IMG/VR virus record: IMGVR_UViG_3300047274_000061
Location: 1 to 31,869 of that record
Direction: 5' to 3' (one strand)
Origin: a virus
Length of the DNA: 31,869 bases
Shown: positions 23,903-31,044 of the stretch, piece after piece
Numbering within the stretch: position 1 is the stretch's first letter
Layout of the letters: every line of letters starts with the position of its first letter
The notes under the pieces: generated by a model
Database searches by the model: none
Told to the model about the DNA's origin: nothing
What the model saw: the letters and a program-made list of their open reading frames with translations, nothing else
Program-made: the position numbers and the translations under genes

Positions 23903-25249
23903 ATGGCAATAAATAAAGTCCAGCTGGACACCAATGGCGAGAACGTTCGCCTATCTGTCCCTTTTAGTAAGGTTGACGTTGAGAGACGCATTGTCTCTGG
24001 TTTTGCCACACTTGATAACGTAGACAAGCAGGCTGACATCGTTACAGCTGAAGCTAGCCTAAAGGCATTCTCTAAGTTCAAGGGTAATATTCGTGAAATG
24101 CACCAGCCTGTATCTGTAGGCAAGATGGTAGCCTTTAAGGAAGATAAGTACTTTGATCCACAGTCAAAGAAGTTTTACTCTGGCATTTACGTTTCTGCAT
24201 ATGTTTCAAAGGGTGCTCAGAACACTTGGGAAAAGGTTCTTGATGGCACCCTTTCTGGCTTTTCGATTGGCGGAAGAATGAACAAGTATGACGATGCGTA
24301 CAATGCAGACATCGACAAGACTGTAAGAATTATTAAGGACTATGACCTAGTGGAGCTGTCTCTAGTTGACAATCCTGCAAACCAGTTTGCCAACATCCTC
24401 TCAATCGAAAAGGTTGATGGCGTTGACATTCTTAAGGGAGAGAACGCTGAGACAGAGTTGGAAAACGTTTTCTGGGACAAGGAGTCTGGTCTAGTAGTTC
24501 TTTCTGAAAATGAATCTGAGGTTAGCCCTGTTAACGGCAATCAGATGGAGAATATAGGTTTCGTTGAAAAGAATGACAGCGAAAAAACAGAAATGATAAA
24601 GTTCTTGGTAGATAGTGCTAAAGGCATTAACTCTGAGATAACTAAGGAGGTAAGTCCTATGACTGACACAACTGAAAACACAGTTGAGACTGAAGCAGAA
24701 GATGCAGTAGTCGAAACAGCAGAGGTCGCTCCAGAGGCAGATGCCGAAGTTGAGAAGTCTGACGATGTAACAGAAGAATCAACAGAATCAGCAGAAGATG
24801 TATCTAAGGCTGACGAGGTTGAGGATGTTGCAGTAGCAGAAGAAGAGACAGTAGAGGCAGATGCAACTTCTGAGTCTACAGAGGCAACTTCTGAAGATGC
24901 TGCATCAGACGATGAAGTATCTAAGTCAGATGACGTTGCTTCGGCTGAGATGATTGCCGATCTAAAGAGCAACATCGCAACAGCCTTTAGCGATCTAAGC
25001 GAAGTAGTTAAGTCGTTGCACGGCGAAATTACAGAGCTAAAGAAGTCATTGAATCTAGCAAATGCTAAGCTTTCAGATGCAGAGCGTGACTTTGAAGAAT
25101 TTGGAAAGCGTATGGATGCCGTAGAGGCTGACACTGCTTTCCGTAAGTCTGGCGATCTAGGCGAGATCGTACAGGAAACTCAGATTAGAAAGTCTGAGCA
25201 ATCCCCTTGGGGCGGTCGTTTCCTCAAAACTACCGACTTATTTCGATAA
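23903..25249 (+). CDS. Prohead protease fused to a C-terminal scaffold region
   Basis: This 448-aa protein has an HK97-type/XkdF-like prohead protease in residues 1-185. The likely catalytic H67 is in REMHQP, S121 in SGFSIGGR, and D156 in SLVDNPANQF follows at the usual distance. The enzyme should cleave scaffold and capsid proteins during head maturation. From about residue 253 the chain becomes acidic, Glu/Ala/Val-rich and low in complexity. Then comes a helical, coiled-coil-like stretch (LHGEITELKKSLNLANAKLSDAERDFEEFG), as expected for a scaffold domain. The internal ATG at 24659 with its own AAGGAGG is given separately. The major capsid gene follows. Near-leaderless start. Confidence 0.85.
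   Translation: MAINKVQLDTNGENVRLSVPFSKVDVERRIVSGFATLDNVDKQADIVTAEASLKAFSKFKGNIREMHQPVSVGKMVAFKEDKYFDPQSKKFYSGIYVSAYVSKGAQNTWEKVLDGTLSGFSIGGRMNKYDDAYNADIDKTVRIIKDYDLVELSLVDNPANQFANILSIEKVDGVDILKGENAETELENVFWDKESGLVVLSENESEVSPVNGNQMENIGFVEKNDSEKTEMIKFLVDSAKGINSEITKEVSPMTDTTENTVETEAEDAVVETAEVAPEADAEVEKSDDVTEESTESAEDVSKADEVEDVAVAEEETVEADATSESTEATSEDAASDDEVSKSDDVASAEMIADLKSNIATAFSDLSEVVKSLHGEITELKKSLNLANAKLSDAERDFEEFGKRMDAVEADTAFRKSGDLGEIVQETQIRKSEQSPWGGRFLKTTDLFR
24659..25249 (+). CDS. Putative nested scaffold protein from an internal in-frame start
   Basis: An ideal AAGGAGG (24644-24650) stands 8 nt before an in-frame ATG at 24659, inside the protease gene. It would yield 196 aa: an acidic, disordered part and the coiled-coil end. 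That is exactly the scaffold half of the fusion. Phage lambda makes its scaffold (Nu3) from an in-frame start within the protease gene C, and the same arrangement is proposed here. The start is chosen on spacing and position at the domain boundary. The dual product is inference. Confidence 0.65.
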   Translation: MTDTTENTVETEAEDAVVETAEVAPEADAEVEKSDDVTEESTESAEDVSKADEVEDVAVAEEETVEADATSESTEATSEDAASDDEVSKSDDVASAEMIADLKSNIATAFSDLSEVVKSLHGEITELKKSLNLANAKLSDAERDFEEFGKRMDAVEADTAFRKSGDLGEIVQETQIRKSEQSPWGGRFLKTTDLFR

Positions 25250-25275
25250 TAAGCAATCACTTAGGAGGTGACAAT

Positions 25276-26385
25276 ATGTCGGAAGAGATTATTAAAAACT
25301 ATCCAGATGCCGATGGAAACCCAACTGTAAATGGTGAGGGTGCTTTTGCGTCTGGTGGCATTGGCGGTGTGTCTGATCCAGGTGCTAGCACCCTCGGAAA
25401 CATTCCAACTGCTAACTTTGGTGTAACTTCTGGGCCAAATGCCGTAAATCCTTCGGGTGATGCAGCAAGCGGTATCCTCCGTCCTGAACAGGCACGTCGT
25501 TTTATTGACTACGTTTGGGACGCTACAGTTCTCGCCAAGGATGGTCGCAGAGTTACTATGCGAGCAAACACAATGGAACTTGAGAAGGTTAACGTTGGTG
25601 AGCGTGTAATCCGTGCAGCTGCTCAGGCAGACGCTGGCTACACAAACACTGGTGCTACATTCTCTAAGGTTGAACTAACCACAAAGAAGATTCGTCTAGA
25701 CTGGGAAGTCTCAGCTGAGGCACTTGAAGACAACGTCGAAGGTGCAGCACTTGAGGATCACCTAGTTCGCTTGATGACAAATGCATTTGCAAACGACATC
25801 GAGGACCTAGCAATCAACGGTACTGGTACTGGCAATGACGCATTCTTGGCAATTATGCCTGGTTTCGTTAAGAAGGCCAAGGATGGAGATGCACACGAGG
25901 CTATTGTAACAGTAGCTGACAACGCATGGACTCCAGAGGTTATGCAGGGTATTATCCTTGCTATGCCACGCAAGTACCGTGCACTTAAGAACAACCTTAA
26001 GTTCTACGCTGGTACAGATGCATTCCAGGGTATCGTTAAGCACAACGGTACACTAGCTGACGCAATTGCTGAGGCATTTGGTTCTGCAGCTAACACCGAG
26101 CGTAACGCTCAGGCTTACCTAGACGGCGTTGGTCAGACATTCGGTGGTGCTCGCACCACTCGTGTTCTTGGTATCGACGTTCAGGAAGTACCTTACTACC
26201 CTAATGGTTTCGTCGACCTGACATTCCCAGCCAACCGTGTTTGGGGATTCCAGCGTGACATCACTGTTAACCGTGAGTACAAGCCAAAGAAGGACACCAT
26301 TGAGTACACCGTATTCGTACGTTTCGGTATTCAGTGGGAGGAAGAGGACGCAATCGCATTTGCTGACGCAGCTGCAGATAGCTAA
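25276..26385 (+). CDS. Major capsid protein (HK97 fold)
   Basis: This 369-aa capsid protein starts at ATG 25276, preceded by AGGAGGTG; an in-frame extension to 25207 would run over the end of the scaffold gene and is rejected. The N-terminal 65 residues are Gly/Asn/Pro-rich and flexible (N-arm). The rest shows an HK97-type order: ARRFIDYVWDATVLAKDGRRVTM, E-loop region, a spine helix with EDHLVRLMTNAFANDIEDLAINGTG, then P-domain and A-domain (VMQGIILAMPRKYR, GIDVQEVPYYPNG, WGFQRDITVNREY, YTVFVRFGIQW). There is no N-terminal delta scaffold domain, consistent with a separate scaffold gene. A terminator follows, fitting very high expression. Confidence 0.9.
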   Translation: MSEEIIKNYPDADGNPTVNGEGAFASGGIGGVSDPGASTLGNIPTANFGVTSGPNAVNPSGDAASGILRPEQARRFIDYVWDATVLAKDGRRVTMRANTMELEKVNVGERVIRAAAQADAGYTNTGATFSKVELTTKKIRLDWEVSAEALEDNVEGAALEDHLVRLMTNAFANDIEDLAINGTGTGNDAFLAIMPGFVKKAKDGDAHEAIVTVADNAWTPEVMQGIILAMPRKYRALKNNLKFYAGTDAFQGIVKHNGTLADAIAEAFGSAANTERNAQAYLDGVGQTFGGARTTRVLGIDVQEVPYYPNGFVDLTFPANRVWGFQRDITVNREYKPKKDTIEYTVFVRFGIQWEEEDAIAFADAAADS

Positions 26386-26403
26386 ATCTAAAATCCTTTC
26401 TGA

Positions 26404-26436
26404 AAGGGGGCGGAGGCTACTGGCCTCTGCCCCTTA
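26404..26436 (+). terminator. Intrinsic terminator after the major capsid gene
   Basis: AAGGGGGCGGAGGC pairs with GCCTCTGCCCCTT around a short loop, with one bulge and one wobble pair. The downstream run is only TTATTCATT, so termination may be partial. Confidence 0.6.
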
Positions 26437-26446
26437 TTCATTAATC

Positions 26447-26455
26447 TGTTATAAT
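26447..26455 (+). promoter_or_regulatory. Extended -10 promoter for the connector unit
   Basis: TGTTATAAT lies 11 bp after the capsid terminator. ATG 26481 follows after a leader of about 19 nt containing AGGAG (26471-26475). Confidence 0.7.
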
Positions 26456-26480
26456 TAATAAGACAAATTAAGGAGAAAAT

Positions 26481-26936
26481 ATGTCAGAAGAAATTAAGAT
26501 TGAAGACACTGTTGCTCCAGAAGTGGTAGAAGAGACTGTAGTCTCTGCTCCAGTAGAAGAGCCTGTTGTTGCCACAGAGCCAGAGGTAGTCGCAGAGGAC
26601 ATTGCTCCAGTTGCAGAAGCCACTGAGATTGCTGTAGAAGAAGACAACGTGGTAGCATCAAAGCTTCCAGAGGTAAAGGCAGAGCCTAAGCCATCGCTGG
26701 ACTCTTCGAGTGGAGTTTTTAAGGCCAAGGAGCCGAAGAAGAAGGTTGTAAAGGAAGCCCCAGTTGCTAAGACTGTTGCCGTATACTCTTCAAAGAATCT
26801 TCACTGGGCTGGCGTTGGTAGCCTAATCCGTGGCTACTCTATCGTTTCTGAAGCAGCTGCTGAAAAGTGGATTGCTAAGAGCAGCAACGTTCGTCTTGCA
26901 ACACCAGAAGAGGTCGCCAAGGAGTTTGGTCTCTAA
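26481..26936 (+). CDS. Acidic-linker protein with a conserved C-terminal domain, head-associated
   Basis: This 151-aa protein starts MSEEI as the capsid protein does, then has about 85 residues of Val/Glu/Pro/Ala low-complexity sequence (EEPVVATEPEVVAEDIAPVA), a basic patch (AKEPKKKVVKEAP), and a compact C-terminal domain (101-151): VYSSKNLHWAGVGSLIRGYS, AAAEKWIAKSSNVRLATPEEVAKEFG. Similar C-terminal domains lie just after capsid genes in many Gram-positive phages. The role is not known. It could be a head decoration or connector-assembly protein. Coupled to the next gene by TAATG. Confidence 0.55.
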   Translation: MSEEIKIEDTVAPEVVEETVVSAPVEEPVVATEPEVVAEDIAPVAEATEIAVEEDNVVASKLPEVKAEPKPSLDSSSGVFKAKEPKKKVVKEAPVAKTVAVYSSKNLHWAGVGSLIRGYSIVSEAAAEKWIAKSSNVRLATPEEVAKEFGL

Positions 26937-27814
26937 TGGAAGTATTGAGGGTTCCGCCATATAATCTATCTGTAAGCATTGAAGTAACTGATCCAGCTAC
27001 CTCATATCCATACACGATTACCGATATGGCGGATCTCTCAATTACGAGCGGTACCGTAACTTCAAATTCCTCGTCAAAAGTCTCAATATCGTTGCCATCA
27101 AAATACGATGGGTTGTACTCCGTTTCTATAGATGGAGAAGATCACCTGTTCGATGTAGCTAGACCATATATTGACCCAACAACCAAAGGAAACACTGCCT
27201 CTGAAATAGCTGAGTATGCAGCTAATGAGCAGCTAGCAAGAGCAATCATTGACTCAGTAATTGTGGATGGATTCTATTACAAGAAAAAAGTGGTTGAGCT
27301 TACAGGGCTTGGGGCTGACTATCTGCCTATTTGGCAAAACTCATACAAGCTATTGAAGCTGCACGAAAATAATGTTTTGGTTTTTGATGCCGATGCCCCA
27401 GAAGATTTTACAGTTCATTACGAACTAACAGAAGATAGATTTGCTATTAAAGAAAAATATGTAGGAACCTTTAATAGGCTAGAGGCTGCAGCAAACATTA
27501 TCCCTGCAGCACCGTCAGATATCATTGATACAAAGTATAACTATAGGGGATTTGCGAAAGGTTTTGATTACAAGGCAGTGCTTGAAGTTGGATATAAGAG
27601 AATCCCTCAAGACATCGTTAGGGCAACAGAGCTATTGATTAATGACATTTCTTGCGGTAAGCTAGATTACTACAAGAGATACATTTCTGACTACAGCACA
27701 GATCAGTTCAAGCTAAAATTTGATAGTGCTGTTTTTAATGGCACAGGTAATCTTCTAGTAGACAGGATTCTTTCTAAGTACATGATTTCAATTAGAAATA
27801 TTGGAGTTCTGTAA
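26936..27814 (+). CDS. Head-tail connector / adaptor-like protein
   Basis: This 292-aa protein has a beta-rich N-terminal domain of about 80 residues (VSIEVTDPATSYPYTITDM, YSVSIDGEDHLFDVARP). A helical connector part follows, with NTASEIAEYAANEQLARAII and a C-terminal bundle IPQDIVRATELLINDISCGK...LLVDRILSKY. Helical bundles like the last one occur in portal-bound adaptor proteins (gp6/gp15 types). The first gene after the head genes is often such an adaptor. The Ig-like N-terminal addition is uncommon. Family assignment is tentative, order supports it. Coupled both sides by TAATG. Confidence 0.6.
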   Translation: MEVLRVPPYNLSVSIEVTDPATSYPYTITDMADLSITSGTVTSNSSSKVSISLPSKYDGLYSVSIDGEDHLFDVARPYIDPTTKGNTASEIAEYAANEQLARAIIDSVIVDGFYYKKKVVELTGLGADYLPIWQNSYKLLKLHENNVLVFDADAPEDFTVHYELTEDRFAIKEKYVGTFNRLEAAANIIPAAPSDIIDTKYNYRGFAKGFDYKAVLEVGYKRIPQDIVRATELLINDISCGKLDYYKRYISDYSTDQFKLKFDSAVFNGTGNLLVDRILSKYMISIRNIGVL

Positions 27815-28263
27815 TGTCATGTGGAGAGCTAACTGATTTTTCGTTTCCAATGGAAGCAGATGTTTATTACCCAATAGTTGAGCAGGGTGCCCTTGGTAAC
27901 GTCAAAAAACTTTGGATCTTAGATAGGTCAATAGGCTGTAGCTTTAATCCAGCAGGTACAGCATTCAAGGAAGAAGTAAAACCTAACGTAAACATCACTC
28001 AGTCTGGACTCTTGATTGGCAGAGTAAGAGAAGACATCAGAATTTCTAGCCGTGAGGCTAATAATGCAATCACCAACGTAATCATTACCAATATTAGAGA
28101 CAAGCACTGCAATCCAATTTATGTAGAGACATCTGGTCCAAGAGCAGGAAAGTCAACTATTTTTGAGATTGCCACCAATGAGCCATTTGTTGGGCCATTT
28201 GGAAATGTTGAGTATCACAAGCTAATCATTAGACGCTCAGAAAACCAGGCGGTAGATATTTGA
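27814..28263 (+). CDS. Head closure / stopper-like protein
   Basis: This 149-aa, mostly beta protein has a conserved pattern CSFNPAGTAFKEEVKPN, IRISSREANNAITNVIITNI and PFGNVEYHKLIIRRSENQAVDI. A small beta-barrel stopper protein commonly follows the adaptor in siphovirus neck operons, and size and position agree. No enzymatic motif is present. Coupled by TAATG before and TGATG after. The assignment rests mostly on gene order. Confidence 0.5.
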   Translation: MSCGELTDFSFPMEADVYYPIVEQGALGNVKKLWILDRSIGCSFNPAGTAFKEEVKPNVNITQSGLLIGRVREDIRISSREANNAITNVIITNIRDKHCNPIYVETSGPRAGKSTIFEIATNEPFVGPFGNVEYHKLIIRRSENQAVDI

Positions 28264-28934
28264 TGATATCTGTCAAGTTTAACTCAAAGCAGTTCATGAA
28301 AGAGATGAACAACATAACTGGCTACGCAACAGGGTTTCTTGATGGCGTAAAGGCTGGTCACCCAGGATTCCTGAAGTCGTTTGGAGAAACTGCCCTAGAG
28401 GCACTGCGACAGTACATTGACTCAAATGCTAGGGTAAACCCACAGTTGCTCCACCATGTATATGAGTGGGATCAGGTTGGATCTCCAAATGCTAGACTGT
28501 TTGATTTGAACTGCACTGTTACAGGCGTGGGACTTTCGTTCTCGTCTACATTTAGACAGTCATCTGTAATTAAAGAAGGGTCAAAGGTTCCATTCTATGA
28601 TAAGGCACGAATCATGGAAGAAGGCATCCCTGTAACTATAGTTCCTAAAAACAAAGTTTTGGCCTTTACTGATGAAAACGGTCAAGAGGTTTTTGTAAGC
28701 AAACCTGTAAGAGTTCAGAATCCTGGCGGCAATGTTTCTGGGGAATATGAAAAGGTTTTTGAATCTTTCTTCAATAGATACTTCACTCAAGCATTTATGT
28801 CAGCTAGTGGCATCACTGCTTATTTGTCTAACCCACTAGACTTTGATCGCTACCTATCTAATGGCAAGAGACGTGGTAGGGCAGAGGGTCTTAAGGTTGG
28901 ACAAGCTTGGATTCAAAAGGCAGGTGTTCTATAA
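28263..28934 (+). CDS. Neck / minor tail protein (gp10-like position)
   Basis: This 223-aa protein starts at ATG 28263 in a TGATG overlap; a TTG one codon earlier is rejected. It has a helical first 60 residues (FMKEMNNITGYATGFLDGVKAG, FGETALEALRQYIDSNARVNP) and a beta-sheet middle. That is the general look of HK97 gp10-type neck or tail-completion proteins, though longer than their usual 120-150 residues. The segment with QEVFVSKPVRVQNPGGNVSG and a long C-terminal helical extension (YFTQAFMSASGITAYLS) are extras. Role inferred from position between the stopper and terminator genes. Confidence 0.5.
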   Translation: MISVKFNSKQFMKEMNNITGYATGFLDGVKAGHPGFLKSFGETALEALRQYIDSNARVNPQLLHHVYEWDQVGSPNARLFDLNCTVTGVGLSFSSTFRQSSVIKEGSKVPFYDKARIMEEGIPVTIVPKNKVLAFTDENGQEVFVSKPVRVQNPGGNVSGEYEKVFESFFNRYFTQAFMSASGITAYLSNPLDFDRYLSNGKRRGRAEGLKVGQAWIQKAGVL

Positions 28935-29488
28935 TGGCTGTGCTACACTACCCACCAGTTTTTATTAATGACTATCTACAAGAAAAAATTAGCGAAGCAC
29001 TCACAGATCAGGGCGATCGTTTTGGATTTTCGATGCCATTTTTCCCAGTAGGTCCATCAGACATTGACCAGCTTACAGAGACTTTTCCAGAAGGTATGTA
29101 CGCAGTCTACGACAGAATGTTTAAGATGCGTAGAAAAGCATTTCCTCACATCAAAGATGAGCAGCTTCTTTATTACTTTTACAAGATGTCTGGAGACCCA
29201 GAAAAGCTAATAGAGGTGACGCAGGTTGTATCAGATCTGCTAGATAATGGAGATGAGTCTGCTCAAGATTTGAACTCCTGGATCGAGTCAAAGCTAACCG
29301 ATGTTGATGGAGAAATGCTTTACGTAAAGTCTAATGGTGGATCAGCCACAAAGTCCTTCAAGCCAGTATATTTCCACGAATTTAAGATATTCCAGCTAGA
29401 GGAGACCAGAGACATTATTGACTTTGGTACGGCTAGAACCTATGCTGGAAATAAAATAATTATTGATTATTGCTACCACAAAAACTAG
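28934..29488 (+). CDS. Tail terminator-like protein
   Basis: This 184-aa protein starts at ATG 28934, overlapping the previous stop; an upstream start at 28907 would run into the preceding gene and is rejected. It has an alternating helix-strand plan: DYLQEKISEALTDQG, FFPVGPSDIDQLTETFPEG, YAVYDRMFKMRRKAFPHIKDEQLLYYFYKMSG, LIEVTQVVSDLLDNGDESAQDLN. In siphoviruses the gene just before the tail tube usually encodes the terminator that caps the tail. Its size fits. The assignment rests on position. Confidence 0.5.
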   Translation: MAVLHYPPVFINDYLQEKISEALTDQGDRFGFSMPFFPVGPSDIDQLTETFPEGMYAVYDRMFKMRRKAFPHIKDEQLLYYFYKMSGDPEKLIEVTQVVSDLLDNGDESAQDLNSWIESKLTDVDGEMLYVKSNGGSATKSFKPVYFHEFKIFQLEETRDIIDFGTARTYAGNKIIIDYCYHKN

Positions 29489-29504
29489 GTTATCCTACAA
29501 AAGG

Positions 29505-29513
29505 TGGTATACT
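29505..29513 (+). promoter_or_regulatory. Extended -10 promoter for the tail tube gene
   Basis: TGGTATACT opens a leader of about 48 nt ahead of ATG 29568. The ribosome site is AGAGGTGA. In the leader CCCCTTTT (29530-29537) can pair with AAAAAGAGG (29550-29558), which would cover the ribosome site. Confidence 0.6.
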
Positions 29514-29567
29514 TATCTTGAGGAAACAGCCCCTTTTACTAGTATAAGGAAAAAGAGGTGAAAAAAT

Positions 29568-30227
29568 ATGCCAAACTACAATCGTGGAGATAGCAAGCAG
29601 ATCATCGTTGGTGCTGCTGCACTTTTTGCTGCAGACACTACACTAGATGCTGATGTATTGCCAGCTGCCGTTAACGGTGCCAGCTACAAGGAAACCCTTT
29701 CTGACCCAGAGAACGAAGAGGTAACTGATCTTGGTATTCGTAACGTAGGTTACACTATGAACGGTCTAGAGCTACAGTTCCAGCCTGACTTCGGTGAGGT
29801 CCAGGTTGACCAGGTTCTTGACGTTGCCAAGCTTTACAAGCAGGGTATGCAGGTTAACCTGAACACAACCTTCGCAGAGGCAACTCTGGAGAACTTGCTT
29901 TTTGCAATCGCAGGTCAGGACGAAGACAAGACTTCGGCCAACGCTTGGGGTACAGGAAGCATGCAGCTAGATCTTTCTGCTGGTGACATCGGTGAATGTC
30001 CAGTAGAGCGTGGTCTAATTGCAGTTGGTCCTGGTACAGGTGACTGTGAAGCAGGCTCAACCAAGGAGCGTATCTATGTTGCTTACCGTGCACTCTCAAT
30101 CGAGAGCGTAACAGTATCAGCAAAGCGTGACGAAGCAACAATGTTCGAAGTTTCGTTCCGTCTGCTACCAGAGGACGCATCGGGTTCATACGGTAAGATC
30201 GTTGATCGTACCATCCCATCTGCTTAA
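29568..30227 (+). CDS. Major tail tube protein
   Basis: This 219-aa protein is placed between neck genes and the tail chaperones, and is monocistronic with its own promoter and a strong terminator, as expected for the most abundant tail protein. The sequence is beta-rich: GDSKQIIVGAAALFAADTTLDA, YTMNGLELQFQPDFGEVQVDQV, then MFEVSFRLLPED near the end. The layout fits the tail-tube family fold with a long N-terminal arm and a late V.VSAKRDEATMFEVSFRL strand pair. Subunits form hexameric rings stacked into the tube. Codon use is noticeably richer in C-ending codons than its neighbours, as in the capsid gene, which fits high expression. Confidence 0.8.
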   Translation: MPNYNRGDSKQIIVGAAALFAADTTLDADVLPAAVNGASYKETLSDPENEEVTDLGIRNVGYTMNGLELQFQPDFGEVQVDQVLDVAKLYKQGMQVNLNTTFAEATLENLLFAIAGQDEDKTSANAWGTGSMQLDLSAGDIGECPVERGLIAVGPGTGDCEAGSTKERIYVAYRALSIESVTVSAKRDEATMFEVSFRLLPEDASGSYGKIVDRTIPSA

Positions 30228-30244
30228 TCTATAACTTAATAGAG

Positions 30245-30279
30245 ACTGCCTCGACTTCGGTCGGGGCAGTTTTATTTTT
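30245..30279 (+). terminator. Strong intrinsic terminator after the tail tube gene
   Basis: ACTGCCTCGAC and GTCGGGGCAGT form an 11-bp stem (one G-U pair) around a TTCG tetraloop, and TTTTATTTTT follows. The end of the T-run touches the next promoter. Confidence 0.9.
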
Positions 30280-30287
30280 GGTACAAT
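30279..30287 (+). promoter_or_regulatory. Extended -10 promoter, leaderless start at 30294
   Basis: TGGTACAAT begins on the last T of the terminator run and ends 7 nt before ATG 30294, with no Shine-Dalgarno. Confidence 0.7.
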
Positions 30288-30293
30288 AGATAG

Positions 30294-30992
30294 ATGTCAA
30301 ATACAGTATACGAATCTGCAACGATTACAACAATAGATGGAAAACGAATATATATAACTCCTCTAAAAATAAAGCACATGAGAGATTTTATGGCTGAGTT
30401 TGAGTCTGTAAAGGGTGCAAGCGATGATGGAGAAGCGATTAGCCACTTGGTTAGATGTGCAACTATTGCCATGAGGCAGTATTGTCCAGAGATACAGACC
30501 GAAGATCAGTTTGAAGATAACTTTGATCTGCAGACAGTCTATAAAATACTTGAGATTGCTGCTGGCATAAAATTTACAAAAGCATCAGCAGACAAGGATG
30601 TTGAAGATGTTGCGAAGCAAGCAAGTAGCCAAAAGGGTGGGTCCTGGTCTGATCTGGATCTTGCAAAACTTGAGTCAGAGGTTTTCTTGCTTGGTATTTG
30701 GAAAGACTATGAAGAGCTTGAGTCATCTCTATCAATGCCAGAGCTCACAGCTGTTTTGAACGCTAAGCGAGAGTCAGACTATGACCACAAAAAATTCTTA
30801 GCTGCCATTCAGGGTATTGACTTAGACAAGCAGAAAGGTTCAAGCAGAAATGAGTGGGAAGACCTAAAGGCTAGAGTATTTAGTAAAGGCAAGACCAACA
30901 ATAGCAATGACATTGTTTCTTTGCAGGGTGCAAACGCAACTAAAGCTGGATTTGGTATTGGCATGGGCCTAGATTACGAAGATATGGGCTGA
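30294..30992 (+). CDS. Long tail assembly chaperone (G plus T domains in one frame)
   Basis: This 232-aa protein has an N-terminal domain (1-98) with the plan ITTIDGKRIYITPLKIKHMRDF...CPEIQTEDQFEDNFDLQTVYKILE, which is paralogous to the whole short protein at 31045-31356. The following part (about 110-232) has WKDYEELESSLSMPELTAVL, KRESDYDHKKFLAAIQGIDLD and a disordered end, the usual T-part signature of siphovirus chaperones. In most such phages G and GT are made by a programmed frameshift. Here the long form is a single continuous frame. It should bind the tape measure during tail assembly. The mRNA is leaderless. Confidence 0.8.
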   Translation: MSNTVYESATITTIDGKRIYITPLKIKHMRDFMAEFESVKGASDDGEAISHLVRCATIAMRQYCPEIQTEDQFEDNFDLQTVYKILEIAAGIKFTKASADKDVEDVAKQASSQKGGSWSDLDLAKLESEVFLLGIWKDYEELESSLSMPELTAVLNAKRESDYDHKKFLAAIQGIDLDKQKGSSRNEWEDLKARVFSKGKTNNSNDIVSLQGANATKAGFGIGMGLDYEDMG

Positions 30993-31008
30993 TTTAGAAA
31001 CCCGATTA

Positions 31009-31017
31009 TGTTATAAT
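31009..31017 (+). promoter_or_regulatory. Extended -10 promoter for the short chaperone
   Basis: TGTTATAAT opens a leader of about 21 nt that has GAGAGGAA before ATG 31045. The box overlaps a short inverted repeat, ATTATgttATAAT (31005-31017). Confidence 0.65.
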
Positions 31018-31044
31018 TAATGGGTCAAATATGAGAGGAAATAA

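Noticed and set aside
24541-25134. 197-codon minus-strand Ser/Ala-rich frame opposite the scaffold
   Set aside because: It is the complement of an acidic Glu/Ala/Val-rich coding region, has no ribosome site or promoter and low-complexity composition.
25207-25275. Upstream extension of the major capsid gene
   Set aside because: It would overlap the end of the scaffold gene; ATG 25276 has AGGAGGTG at proper distance.
29854-30219. Minus-strand 121-codon frame opposite the tail tube gene
   Set aside because: His/Arg/Leu-rich shadow of a strongly biased plus-strand gene, with no start signals.
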